Shown here in pieces: positions 50,466 to 58,577 of a stretch of 64,000 nucleotides of DNA; position 1 is the stretch's first letter, and each line of letters begins with the position of its first letter. Origin of the DNA: an uncultured bacterium (lineage in GTDB: Bacteria > Bacteroidota > Bacteroidia > Bacteroidales > Rikenellaceae); assembly GCA_905214725.1 (NCBI GenBank), contig CAJMNH010000003.1, forward strand, positions 124,001 to 188,000, read 5' to 3'. A program made the translations under genes and the position numbers. The notes beneath the pieces were generated by a model. The model made no database searches. It was not told where the DNA came from and was given only the letters and a program-made list of their open reading frames with translations.

Positions 50466-50498
50466 AAAAGTCCGCGACGAAGTTCGCGGACTTTTTGT
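50466..50498 (+). terminator. Terminator after the tRNA-Ser genes
   Basis: An 11-bp perfect stem (50466-50476 with 50485-50495) with an eight-base loop and a T5 run lies 15 bases after the second tRNA. Confidence 0.85.
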
Positions 50499-50543
50499 TT
50501 GCAGCAGCGTCGAATTTATTCGAACGCCGCTGCAAACAAAAAG
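50491..50543. repeat. Long palindrome
   Basis: CTTTTTGTTTGCAGC (50491-50505) pairs with its exact complement at 50529-50543, and the inner CGAA and TTCG also pair around a TTTA loop. It overlaps the T-run of the tRNA terminator. Confidence 0.7.
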
Positions 50544-50571
50544 GTTGTCGGCAGTGCCGGCTTTTCGCCGC
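50509..50571. repeat. 63-bp direct repeat, copy 1
   Basis: Identical to 50656-50718 except for one base. It starts GTCGAATTTATTCGAACGCC and includes the right arm of the long palindrome. Confidence 0.85.
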
Positions 50572-50655
50572 ATCGGCTTGCAGGGCCGCCGCCGGCAGGC
50601 GGGGGAAAGGCGAAGTGTCGCGTAAGCGACGCAAGCCAATCCCGATAAGGGTGTC

Positions 50656-50718
50656 GTCGAATTTATTCGAACGCCGCTGCAAACAAAAAGGTTGTCGGCA
50701 GTGCCGGTTTTTCGCCGC
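50656..50718. repeat. 63-bp direct repeat, copy 2
   Basis: Second copy of 50509-50571, ending two bases before the DUF488 stop codon. The left palindrome arm is absent here, so only the hairpin core and right arm were copied. Confidence 0.85.
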
Positions 50719-50719
50719 C

Positions 50720-51079
50720 TCATCTTAAATTCCGTTCGAGAAACTCCTTGAGGACTAGCGCATGATTTTCCTTCGCATTTTTGGAGGCGTAAAGAAGCGT
50801 CACGCGCGGTTTACGGTCTATCTTTCCGATAAACTCGTGTAAGTCTGCCGACGATTCCAGTTCGTGCAGATACCGTTTGCGGAACGCCTCCCAACGGCTC
50901 TGCGGATCGCCGTGAAACCATTTTCGAAGAGGCGCGGAGGGCGTTATCTCTTTTGCCCAGAGATCGAAAGGCAATGCCTCCTTGCGAATGCCCCGCGGCC
51001 AGAGTTTGTCGACCAGCACCCGAAATCCGTCCGATGCCTCTTCGGGCTCGTAGACCCGCTTGATTGCAATTCGTGTCAT
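50720..51079 (-). CDS. DUF488-family protein
   Basis: A 119-residue cytoplasmic protein. IAIKRVYEPEEASDGFRVLV then DKLWPRGIRKEALPFDLWAK is the YeaO-like DUF488 signature, and KNAKENHALVLKEFL ends it. The biochemical role of this family is not established. The start at 51079 begins the conserved core; the frame extends 19 codons upstream. It ends directly beside a 63-bp repeat, so the 3' end may have been affected by repeat insertion, but the family C-terminus looks intact. Confidence 0.85.
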   Translation of the reverse strand: MTRIAIKRVYEPEEASDGFRVLVDKLWPRGIRKEALPFDLWAKEITPSAPLRKWFHGDPQSRWEAFRKRYLHELESSADLHEFIGKIDRKPRVTLLYASKNAKENHALVLKEFLERNLR

Positions 51080-51199
51080 GACCTGAAATTTCGATACGAT
51101 GTTTCGGGCAAGAAATATACCTTTTTTCAGAAACATCGGTTTTCTGCGGAGTGTCGCCGTATCCTACCGTGGACGGGCGGAGCCGCTGAACGGAGTGTT

Positions 51200-52552
51200 T
51201 CAGACATCCGGTTTCTTGGGAGGCATCGTATGCCAAGGGACGCTCTCTATGGTCGACGGATCGGTTTTTCCGGAAGCTGCGATGCCGTTGAGAACGACGT
51301 CGCGGGCGTCGGCGCGTTGGAACGGATAGAGTTCGAATGACGGCAATACGGATACGAAGTGCTCCATGATCTCCGCCTGAATGGATTCGTAGCTCGGCCA
51401 GTTCTTGTCGGTGGAAAAGCAGTATATCTGTATCGGCAAGCCGTTTTCCGTCGCAGGCAGCGTACGTACCATCAGCAGCAGGTCGCGGCTGATGAAAGGG
51501 TGGCGGCGCAGGTACAGCGCCATATACGCCCGCAGCAGACCGAGATTCGTATCGATGGTTCCGTCTACCAAACCGGCGGGATTCTCCGTGTTGGCGACGT
51601 TGCCTTCGGCCGCCTGCCGTTGTTTCTCGGTAATGAATTGCGCCAGCTCTTCGTCGAAGGTTTTCATCCGCTCCAGAAATTCGGGCGTGCAGGGTTTGAT
51701 GTAGTCGAGTTTCAGTGCGTATTCGCGCATGATGCGGCGTCCGCCCGAATCGCTCATGCCCCGCCAGTTGACGAGCGAACCGGAGACCAGCGAGTACGGG
51801 GGAACGGTGACGATCGTATTGTCGAAATTCTGAACTTTGATGACGGTCAGCGAGATGTCGGTCACGGTGCCGTTGATGTCGTTCTGGGGCATCTCGATCC
51901 AGTCGCCGATGCGCAGGATGTCGTTTTCGGAGATCATCACGCCCGCGACCAATCCCAGAATGGTATCCTTGAATACCAACATCAGTACGGCCGTAAAAGC
52001 TCCCAGCCCCGTGATCAGATTGACCGGAGATTTGTTGATCAGAATTGAGACGATGACGATGACCACGATGCAGGAAAAAATCACCTGAAAGATCTGAATG
52101 AAGCCTTTCATCGGGCGGTTTTTCAACGTTCCGTTGTTTTTCAGCATGTCGCTTGCCGTGTTCAGCATGGCGTTGACGGAGACCATCAGCACGATGAAGA
52201 AATAGACCCATGTAATTTTTTCGCTCACGGTAAACCATGCGGAGTCCTTGCTGAATGCGAAGGGCAGCAGGGCGGAGACGATGAGCGGCGGGATGAGCGC
52301 CGTCGATTTTCGGAAGACGCTGTACCGGAAGAGCGAATCGAAGAAATCGAGATGCTGGCGTTTCAGAATCTTTTTGGCCGCATGAACGAGCAGGACGTGG
52401 ACGACGGCCGCCACGACGAACGCGATGACGACGATGCATACGAGAAACAGAATTTCGTCCAGCTTGTCGAGCAGGTGGCGCGGAATGCCCATTCGTGAAA
52501 GAAGGTCTTTGATTCCGAGCAGTAAGGTTCGGGCGAATTCGTTCGTATTCAT
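51200..52552 (-). CDS. MscS-family mechanosensitive ion channel
   Basis: A 450-residue channel that releases osmolytes under membrane tension. Several N-terminal helices are followed by the pore helix and beta domain: LITGLGAFTAVLMLVFKDTI then LGLVAGVMISENDILRIGDW, and VTDISLTVIKVQNFDNTIVT, a typical MscS middle domain. The length and the C-terminal extension (PRLPSF-type tail with TRADARD-like residues) suggest the larger YbdG-like branch. No partner genes. The leader to its ATG contains no clear promoter element. Confidence 0.9.
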   Translation of the reverse strand: MNTNEFARTLLLGIKDLLSRMGIPRHLLDKLDEILFLVCIVVIAFVVAAVVHVLLVHAAKKILKRQHLDFFDSLFRYSVFRKSTALIPPLIVSALLPFAFSKDSAWFTVSEKITWVYFFIVLMVSVNAMLNTASDMLKNNGTLKNRPMKGFIQIFQVIFSCIVVIVIVSILINKSPVNLITGLGAFTAVLMLVFKDTILGLVAGVMISENDILRIGDWIEMPQNDINGTVTDISLTVIKVQNFDNTIVTVPPYSLVSGSLVNWRGMSDSGGRRIMREYALKLDYIKPCTPEFLERMKTFDEELAQFITEKQRQAAEGNVANTENPAGLVDGTIDTNLGLLRAYMALYLRRHPFISRDLLLMVRTLPATENGLPIQIYCFSTDKNWPSYESIQAEIMEHFVSVLPSFELYPFQRADARDVVLNGIAASGKTDPSTIESVPWHTMPPKKPDV

Positions 52553-52923
52553 ATCGGTTCGGTAAACTGAGCTTTTTGCCGCGAGCGGATGCCGGCGGTA
52601 TCGGGGACGCTTTTCTGTTGTAAAACAAAGAATATGCCTTAATCTCGCCCGTCGTGCGAAACGCTTCGGCGCATTCGCGCAATGCCGCTGTAAGCGTTCC
52701 GTCTTTTGAAGCGCTCTTTCGGATCGTTTTCGTGTCGTTTGTCGTCGGAGTTCGGAAAACGTTTCCTGTTGCTGTGCGCGACGAAGCGACGTTTCTGCCG
52801 AACCGCAGGCGCATCTCTTGTGCGGCGGCCGACGATTTTGCTTCGGCGCGCGTGTTTTCCGACGTTTCGTTTTGTCGGGCGGCGGAATAATCTTATCTTT
52901 ATCCTTGCTAAAAAGAGCGGATC
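52553..52923. other. Divergent intergenic region between mscS and the AraC-type gene
   Basis: A 371-base spacer. The AraC-type promoter is at its right end (52871-52901). Short frames in the middle show no protein-like pattern. I see no RNA structure or repeat. Confidence 0.45.
52871..52901 (+). promoter_or_regulatory. Promoter of the AraC-type regulator gene
   Basis: TTTG at 52871-52874, a 19-base spacer and TATCTTTA at 52894-52901 (one base off the -7 consensus). The leader is about 15 bases. Confidence 0.65.
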
Positions 52924-53760
52924 ATGGAGTATCGGTTGAATACACGTCTCGAAGGCACGATTGCCGTGACTTCGCGGTTTCACGAAAATCAAGAGTTGCA
53001 GCGCGACCGGAATCTCTATAAATTCGTGTGGGTGCGGCACGGGAGCGTGGAGGTCGAGGTGGATCATGTGACGCTGCGTTTGGAGCAGAATGAGATTCTG
53101 CCGCTCATGCCGTTGCATCATCTCGTGATTCGGCATGTGGAGGGTGTCTATCTCACGCTGTTGTTCGACAGTAACTTCTACTGTATTTACGGGCATGACG
53201 ACGAAGTTTCGTGCAGCGGATTGCTGTTCAACGGATCGTCCGACCTCCGGCTGCTGCAACTCTCGCCGGAGCAGTCGGAGAATCTGCTCGATGTACTGCG
53301 GCTTTTCCAGCGGGAGAGCGCGATTCGCGACAACCTGCAGGAGGAGATGCTGCGTATTCTGCTCAAACGGTTCATCATCGCCTGCACGCGCATCGCCCGC
53401 GAACGTTTCGGGGTGACGAGCCAGACGGAATGCTGCTTTGACATCGTGCGGCGGTTTTATGCGCTGGTGGACGCGCATTTCCGCGAGAAAAAGAGCGTGC
53501 AGGAGTATGCCGGATTGCTGTTTCGTTCGCCCAAAACCTTGTCGAACCTCTTCGCTTCCTACTGCCTTCCCTCGCCGCTGCATGTCATCCACCGACGGGT
53601 GTTGGCCGAAGCGAAGCGATTGCTGCTCTATACCGACAAGAGCGCCAAGGAGATCGGTGAATTGCTGGGATTCGAGGAGGTGTCGGCGTTCAGCCGTTTT
53701 TTTCGGAAGATGACCGCGGAGAGCATTACCGACTACCGCAGACGCGAGAAACGGGAATAA
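52924..53760 (+). CDS. AraC-family transcriptional regulator
   Basis: A 278-residue activator with an N-terminal cupin-like sensor part (about 1-110: FVWVRHGSVEVEVDHVTLRL) and a C-terminal double helix-turn-helix (about 185-275: SVQEYAGLLFRSPKTLSNLF then SAKEIGELLGFEEVSAFSRF). The second motif is the AraC signature. Cysteines at about residue 96 and at 176-177 are candidate redox sensors but not diagnostic. The DUF417 gene follows after 82 bases on the same strand and is its likely target. In E. coli the AraC-type RclR controls rclABC. Confidence 0.9.
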   Translation: MEYRLNTRLEGTIAVTSRFHENQELQRDRNLYKFVWVRHGSVEVEVDHVTLRLEQNEILPLMPLHHLVIRHVEGVYLTLLFDSNFYCIYGHDDEVSCSGLLFNGSSDLRLLQLSPEQSENLLDVLRLFQRESAIRDNLQEEMLRILLKRFIIACTRIARERFGVTSQTECCFDIVRRFYALVDAHFREKKSVQEYAGLLFRSPKTLSNLFASYCLPSPLHVIHRRVLAEAKRLLLYTDKSAKEIGELLGFEEVSAFSRFFRKMTAESITDYRRREKRE

Positions 53761-53787
53761 TTGCCAACCGATTCGGTGGAATCGCTA

Positions 53788-53818
53788 TTTGGCGGGCGGA
53801 CGGAACGCCCGATCTTTG
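53788..53818 (+). promoter_or_regulatory. Promoter of the DUF417 gene
   Basis: TTTG at 53788-53791, a spacer of exactly 19 bases and GATCTTTG at 53811-53818 (first base off consensus). An adjacent GCGGGCGGACGGAACGCCCG segment at 53792-53811 is partly symmetrical and could be an activator site. Confidence 0.6.
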
Positions 53819-53842
53819 CAATCGGAATCAAACCTGAAAACA

Positions 53843-54439
53843 ATGAAGAGAAGATTGCAAACCCTGATTACGGCATTCCTGCGTACGGCGGCTTCGGCGC
53901 AGACGGCGGGAATCCATCTGATCCGCGTGGCGATACTGGTGGTTTTCGTATGGATCGGCGCCCTGAAATTCTGGAATTACGAGGCTGAGGGAATCGTGCC
54001 CTTTGTCGCCAACAGCCCGTTTATGAGCTTTTTCTACGCCAACGAATCGCCTGATTACAAAGAGTATCGGCTCAAGGAGGGCGAGTTCGACCAAGCGAAA
54101 CATGCGTGGCACGAGCAAAACAATACCTACGGTTTTTCGCACGGGCTCGGCGTGCTGATCATGAGCATCGGCGTGCTGACGTTTCTGGGGATATGGCGGC
54201 CGCGAATCGGCCTTTTGGGCGCAGGGTTGGCCGTTATCATGACGTTGGGGACGCTTTCGTTCCTTGTCACGACGCCCGAGGCGTGGGTCCCCGATCTGGG
54301 GAGCGGCGAGCATGGGTTTCCGTTGTTGTCCGGGGCCGGACGGCTCGTCGTAAAGGACACGGTGATTCTGGCGGGCGCGATCGTGGTGCTCGCCGATTGT
54401 GCGAAACGGATTCTGGCGCGATCGGCCGGAGAAGAGTAG
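53843..54439 (+). CDS. DUF417 (YkgB/RclC-like) inner-membrane protein
   Basis: A 198-residue protein with four predicted membrane helices. IHLIRVAILVVFVWIGALKF then WNYEAEGIVPFVANSPFMSF is the DUF417 signature; LFL-type segments and SGAGRLVVKDTVILAGAIVV follow. E. coli RclC (YkgB) is in this family and belongs to the reactive-chlorine resistance operon. The AraC-type gene just upstream and an RclA-like enzyme elsewhere in the window support a related role, though the family is broader. The ATG at 53843 is chosen because the upstream frame runs through the promoter. Confidence 0.85.
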   Translation: MKRRLQTLITAFLRTAASAQTAGIHLIRVAILVVFVWIGALKFWNYEAEGIVPFVANSPFMSFFYANESPDYKEYRLKEGEFDQAKHAWHEQNNTYGFSHGLGVLIMSIGVLTFLGIWRPRIGLLGAGLAVIMTLGTLSFLVTTPEAWVPDLGSGEHGFPLLSGAGRLVVKDTVILAGAIVVLADCAKRILARSAGEE

Positions 54440-54516
54440 GCGGGGCGGCAAGACGTATCGAGACCGGCTTTGGGAAAGGCCGGTCTTTTGCGGGTGCGGC
54501 TTCTTGTGAAAAATCG

Positions 54517-54524
54517 TATCTTTG
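54517..54524 (+). promoter_or_regulatory. -7 element of the flavin-reductase-like gene
   Basis: TATCTTTG is a full match, 35 bases before the chosen ATG at 54560, and argues against the longer frame starting at 54470. Confidence 0.6.
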
Positions 54525-54559
54525 CCGTGCGGCCGCTCTCATGCGGCGCTTCGCAGAGG

Positions 54560-55156
54560 ATGAAAGAGAGTTGGAAACCCGGTACGATGATCTATCCGTT
54601 GCCGGCCGTGCTGGTGGGCTGCGGCGACGCGCCCGAAAACTGGAATCTGCTGACCGTGGCGTGGACGGGAACCGTCTGCACCGCGCCGCCAATGTGCTAT
54701 GTCTCGGTGCGTCCCGAACGCCACTCCCACGCGCTGATCTCGCGCACGGGCGAGTTCGTCATCAATCTCACCACCGAAGCGATGGCGCGCGCCGTCGATT
54801 GGTGCGGCGTCCGTTCGGGACGCGACTACGACAAGTTCGGCCAGACGGGGCTCACGCCCCTGCGCGGAGCGGTCGTAGCGGCGCCGGCGTTGGAAGAGTC
54901 GCCCGTGTCGATCGAGTGCCGTGTGCGGCAGGTGCTGCCCCTCGGTTCGCATGACTTGTTTCTCGCGGAGGTGGTCAATGTGTTGGTCGACGACCGTTAT
55001 ATAGACCCTGTGACGGGCCGCTTCGATCTGGAACGTGCGGGGCTTATCGCCTATTCGCACGGCGAATATTTCCGGCTGGGCGAACTGATCGGTCATTTCG
55101 GATGGTCGGTGCGCCGTCGGAAGGTGATCGCCCGCGAACGAAAAGACCGTCGATGA
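54560..55156 (+). CDS. Flavin reductase-like, FMN-binding split-barrel protein
   Basis: A 198-residue cytoplasmic flavoprotein. YPLPAVLVGCGDAPENWNLL then TVAWTGTVCTAPPMCYVSVR is the flavin reductase-like domain signature; HSHALISRTGEFVINLTTEA follows. Relatives bind FMN as a dimer and many lack a known substrate. It is convergent with cydB and shares a terminator with it. Its neighbours (DUF417, cytochrome bd) suggest redox functions but there is no operon link. Confidence 0.88.
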   Translation: MKESWKPGTMIYPLPAVLVGCGDAPENWNLLTVAWTGTVCTAPPMCYVSVRPERHSHALISRTGEFVINLTTEAMARAVDWCGVRSGRDYDKFGQTGLTPLRGAVVAAPALEESPVSIECRVRQVLPLGSHDLFLAEVVNVLVDDRYIDPVTGRFDLERAGLIAYSHGEYFRLGELIGHFGWSVRRRKVIARERKDRR

Positions 55157-55173
55157 ACGACGGTCTCTTTTTT
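55144..55173. terminator. Bidirectional terminator between the flavin-reductase-like gene and cydB
   Basis: AGACCGTCG (55144-55152) pairs with CGACGGTCT (55158-55166), followed by CTTTTTT; AAAA precedes it. The stem overlaps the last codons of the flavin-reductase-like gene, and cydB ends at 55188. Confidence 0.8.
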
Positions 55174-55187
55174 GAGATTTTCCCGAA

Positions 55188-56333
55188 TCAATATTTGTGT
55201 TCCGACTCCTCGACCTCGCGTTCCGAGATCGGACGGGTCAGCGCCCGCCATGCGTACCAAATGTAGGCCGCAACGAAGGGGATCAGCAGTGAAACGACGC
55301 TCATCACTTTGAGCGTGAAGAGGCTCGACGAACTGTTCGAAATCGCCAGCGACGACTGTATGTCCGTGAGCGACGGGTAGTAGCACGTGTTGTTCCATCC
55401 TGCCAACAGCAGCAACGCCAGCACCGTGAGGATCGTTCCCGCGCCGCTGAACCAGATCGCCCGTCGGCTGCCGTTCCACCAGCCCGTCCAAAGTCCCCAC
55501 AGTACCAGCGCTACGCCGGCGAGCAGCGCGACGCTCACGGCCGGCATCGCCAGCAGGTTGTGCAGGTATTTGTAGGGTTCGATGCTCACCGTGCCGGTGG
55601 CGGGGTCGATCGCCCGGCCGTCGGAGCAGAGCAGCCACCCGAAGAAGGCGAGGAACGCAGCGAGGAAGAGCAGCGAATAGCCGCACGACAGCCGCCGTGC
55701 GCGCAGGCGCAGCGTCTCTTCGTCGAGGTTGTTGAGGAAAAAGTGGAGCGCCAGCACCCGCGAGAGGGCGAAGACGGCCACCCCCAGCAGCAGGTTGCGC
55801 GCGTCGGTCAAGGCTTCGAGGCCATGCCATGGCGTGGCCCATTGCGAGATGGCGGTATTGCCGCCCACGTCGGCCATGTTCATGCGGTTGACGGTGAACT
55901 CCGCGCCGGTGAAGAACGTTCCGACGGCGACGCCCAACAGCAACGGCCCCGCCACGCCGTTGAGTACCAGAAACGCTTCGTAGGTGCGCTGTCCGAGCAC
56001 GTTGGACGGTTTGCGGCGGTATTCGTAGGAGACGGCTTGAACGACGAAGACCAGCAAAATCGCCATCCAGACATAGAACGCGCCGCCGAACGAGGTCGAG
56101 TAGAACAACGGGAAGGATGCGAAGAAGGCTCCGCCGAAGGTGACGAGCGTCGTGAAGGTGAATTCCCACTTGCGCCCGAGCGCATTGACGACCAGATCGC
56201 GTTCGGCCTCGGTGCGCCCCATCGTGTAGAGCAGTCCCTGACCGCCCTGCACGAAGAGCAGGAAGACCAGCAGCGCTCCCAGCAGGGAGATGAGCAGCCA
56301 CCAGTAGTGTTGCAGAAAGAGCAGTGTGTCCAT
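55188..56333 (-). CDS. cydB: Cytochrome bd quinol oxidase subunit II
   Basis: CydB pairs with CydA in the high-affinity terminal oxidase that reduces oxygen to water without pumping protons. The 381 residues show many membrane helices. FLQHYWWLLISLLGALLVFL (start), then GGQGLLYTMGRTEAERDLVV and GVAGPLLLGVAVGTFFTGAE, match the family. It lies five bases after cydA. The likely quinol is menaquinol, consistent with ubiE/menG in the window. Confidence 0.94.
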   Translation of the reverse strand: MDTLLFLQHYWWLLISLLGALLVFLLFVQGGQGLLYTMGRTEAERDLVVNALGRKWEFTFTTLVTFGGAFFASFPLFYSTSFGGAFYVWMAILLVFVVQAVSYEYRRKPSNVLGQRTYEAFLVLNGVAGPLLLGVAVGTFFTGAEFTVNRMNMADVGGNTAISQWATPWHGLEALTDARNLLLGVAVFALSRVLALHFFLNNLDEETLRLRARRLSCGYSLLFLAAFLAFFGWLLCSDGRAIDPATGTVSIEPYKYLHNLLAMPAVSVALLAGVALVLWGLWTGWWNGSRRAIWFSGAGTILTVLALLLLAGWNNTCYYPSLTDIQSSLAISNSSSSLFTLKVMSVVSLLIPFVAAYIWYAWRALTRPISEREVEESEHKY

Positions 56334-56338
56334 AGTCG

Positions 56339-57901
56339 TTATTCTTTAGGTCCGATCTTGATCTGGCGCAGCATGATGGCCAATTCGGCCGCCAGCAGTA
56401 TCGTAAAGAGCGCAAGGAAGATGAAGAAGGTGACGGCTACCGGCGTCGCGGCGATATACGATCCCGAGACGCAGGTCGGCAGCAGGTTTTGAATCGTCCA
56501 CGGCTGGCGTCCCACCTCGGCGACGATCCAACCCGCCTGCGAGGCGAGATAGGCCAGCGGAATCGAGAGAATCATCACCCACAGCAGCCAGCGTTTGCCG
56601 GCGAGCCGGTCGCGGCGGTTGAGCCACCACACGACGGCGCAGAGCAGGATGAAGAAACAACCTGCGCCGACCATCACGCGGAACGAATAGAAAACCAGCG
56701 GCACGTTGGGTACGGCCTCTTCCGGCGAGGAGAGGTAGCCGTAGCCGAAGTAGGCGTAGTAGTCGCGCAGGAAGGCGGCGCCTTCGGGCGTCGAGCCGTC
56801 GAAGAGCCGTTCGACCTCTTCCATCACGGCGGTGTCGCCCTTTTCACGCGCTTCGTGATAGCGGCCGAGCTGATCGATGGCGCGGCGTCCGCGCGACATC
56901 TTCTCGGCCGTCGACAGGATACCCTGATCTTCGTTGCCGTAAACCAGATCGTTGATTCCCGGCACGAAGGCATCGGCCGAGCGGAAACTCATCAGCGAGA
57001 GCAGTTTGGGAATGTCTGCCTTGAAGTAGAAGGCATCGTCGTTGGAGGTGCGTTCGGCTTCGGGCCGCAGCACGCCCACGACCGTGAGCGGCGCACCCTG
57101 CTCGCCGTCGTAGAGCGCCTCCATCGCCGCCAGTTTCATCGGTTGTACACGTGCCACGATGGCTCCCGAACGGTCGCCCGAGAAGGCGGCCACGAGGGCG
57201 AAGATCAGTCCGAACGCCGATGCCAGTGCGATGCTGCTGTGCGCCATGCGCCGGTGGCGTCCGCGCAGCAGATACCACGCGCTTACGCCCATGACGAAGA
57301 TCGCCGCCAAGAGGAACGACGAAGTGACCGTGTGCGAGAATTTGTTGATTGCGACCGGTGAGAACAGCACGTCCCAGAACGAGTCCATTTCGTTGCGCAC
57401 CGTGGCGATGTTGAACGAGCATCCGACCGGATACTGCATCCAGCTGTTGGCCACCAGAATCCACAGCGCCGAGAGGTTGGCGCCGATGGCCGTGAGCCAT
57501 GTGGCCGAGAGGTGGAAGCCGCGGCTCACCTTGTCCCAGCCGAAAAACATCACCGCCACGAAGGTCGATTCGAGGAAGAAGGCCATGATTCCCTCGATGG
57601 CCAGCGGCGCGCCGAAGATGTCGCCCACGAAGTTGGAGTAGTTCGACCAGTTGGTGCCGAACTCGAATTCGAGAATCAGTCCCGTGGCCACGCCGATGGC
57701 GAAGTTGATGCCGAACAGCCGCATCCAGAACTTCGCGGTGTTTTTCCAGAACGGATCGCCCGTGCGGTAGTAGCGGGTCTCCATCAGCGCGCACAGCACG
57801 CTCAGGCCGAGCGTCAGCGGGACGAAGAGCCAGTGGTAGATGGCCGTCAGGGCGAACTGCGCCCGCGACCACTCCACGCTTTGTAGCATTTCCGAAACCA
57901 T
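56339..57901 (-). CDS. cydA: Cytochrome bd quinol oxidase subunit I
   Basis: CydA carries hemes b558, b595 and d. The 520 residues include SRAQFALTAIYHWLFVPLTL (with the heme-ligand His of the first helices), NWSNYSNFVGDIFGAPLAIE, and GWIVAEVGRQPWTIQNLLPT, the conserved GRQPW motif near the quinol site. It follows the DUF4492 gene by seven bases and precedes cydB. Expression probably starts upstream of DUF4492. The complex gives anaerobic gut bacteria the ability to use nanomolar oxygen. Confidence 0.96.
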   Translation of the reverse strand: MVSEMLQSVEWSRAQFALTAIYHWLFVPLTLGLSVLCALMETRYYRTGDPFWKNTAKFWMRLFGINFAIGVATGLILEFEFGTNWSNYSNFVGDIFGAPLAIEGIMAFFLESTFVAVMFFGWDKVSRGFHLSATWLTAIGANLSALWILVANSWMQYPVGCSFNIATVRNEMDSFWDVLFSPVAINKFSHTVTSSFLLAAIFVMGVSAWYLLRGRHRRMAHSSIALASAFGLIFALVAAFSGDRSGAIVARVQPMKLAAMEALYDGEQGAPLTVVGVLRPEAERTSNDDAFYFKADIPKLLSLMSFRSADAFVPGINDLVYGNEDQGILSTAEKMSRGRRAIDQLGRYHEAREKGDTAVMEEVERLFDGSTPEGAAFLRDYYAYFGYGYLSSPEEAVPNVPLVFYSFRVMVGAGCFFILLCAVVWWLNRRDRLAGKRWLLWVMILSIPLAYLASQAGWIVAEVGRQPWTIQNLLPTCVSGSYIAATPVAVTFFIFLALFTILLAAELAIMLRQIKIGPKE

Positions 57902-57908
57902 ACGCTTT

Positions 57909-58148
57909 TCAGTTTTGCGTTTCCAATCTTTCCTTTACCAGTTCGTTGCGCACGATGTCTCCGCGTTCTTCGGCGCTCTTGCCGCCCAATACGTCGGGAA
58001 AAAAGAGCAGCCGCAGGACGACGAACAGGATGAACAGTTTGAGAAGGATGATCGCCCACAGCGTGCGTCCGAGCGTCATCTCTCGGAATCCGTCGTAGTA
58101 GAAACGGAAGATACGTAAAGGGAGCGATCGGCGTTCGGCGTTTTTCAT
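57909..58148 (-). CDS. DUF4492 small membrane protein of the cytochrome bd operon
   Basis: A 79-residue protein with one hydrophobic helix (LWAIILLKLFILFVVLRLLF). LRIFRFYYDGFREMTLGRTL is the DUF4492 signature, a family found beside cydAB in Bacteroidota and Campylobacterota. It may be an accessory subunit, comparable in place to CydX/CydH but unrelated in sequence. The start is at 58148 or, four codons earlier, at 58160; the promoter match at 58178-58185 favours 58148 since 58160 would leave almost no leader. Confidence 0.85.
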   Translation of the reverse strand: MKNAERRSLPLRIFRFYYDGFREMTLGRTLWAIILLKLFILFVVLRLLFFPDVLGGKSAEERGDIVRNELVKERLETQN

Positions 58149-58177
58149 CGTGCGCAACATACGGAATCTTACGATAC

Positions 58178-58209
58178 GAAAGATAACGATTATTTTTTGA
58201 TACGTCAAA
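58178..58209 (-). promoter_or_regulatory. Promoter of the cytochrome bd operon
   Basis: On the minus strand TATCTTTC (58185-58178; last base off consensus) has TTTG (58209-58206) upstream with a 20-base spacer. Confidence 0.5.
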
Positions 58210-58502
58210 ATTTTTGCCGGAAAAGAGCGCCGGAAGCCGCCGATCGGATCTGCCCGTGCGGTCGGAGCGGAGAACACCCGACGTTTTCGAATCGCTGCCG
58301 CCCGTCGGGTGTTGTCTGCGGCGATTGTCGTGGACACGAGGGTTGCATGCGGGCGGAGCCGGAATTTACGGCAGCGGGAGCCGTCCGGCGGTTGCGGCCG
58401 ATTCCCTTTTTCATTCGGGTCGGGCGAAACGATGGCTCCGCCGATGGAACTGTCGGCGTTGTAAAAAGTTGGAAGGAATTCTTAACGGAGGCTGCTTTTT
58501 GC

Positions 58503-58538
58503 GAAAAAGCGGCGGCGGCCTTTCGACGTGCCGCCGCT
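58503..58538 (-). terminator. Terminator after the NifX-like gene
   Basis: AGCGGCGGC (58508-58516) pairs with GCCGCCGCT (58530-58538); the minus strand continues with TTTTTCGC. It lies 40 bases beyond the stop. Confidence 0.65.
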
Positions 58539-58577
58539 GCGAGGCTTATTGCCGCCGGATGCGGAATCGGGGGCGCG

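Larger units (their letters stand above)
58161..58577. other. Intergenic region between the cyd operon and the NifX-like gene
   Basis: A 417-base spacer with the cyd promoter at its left end and the NifX-like gene terminator at its right end. An 11-bp perfect inverted repeat, AACACCCGACG (58273-58283) with CGTCGGGTGTT (58303-58313), has a 19-base loop and no T-run. Frames crossing the area look non-coding. Confidence 0.45.
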
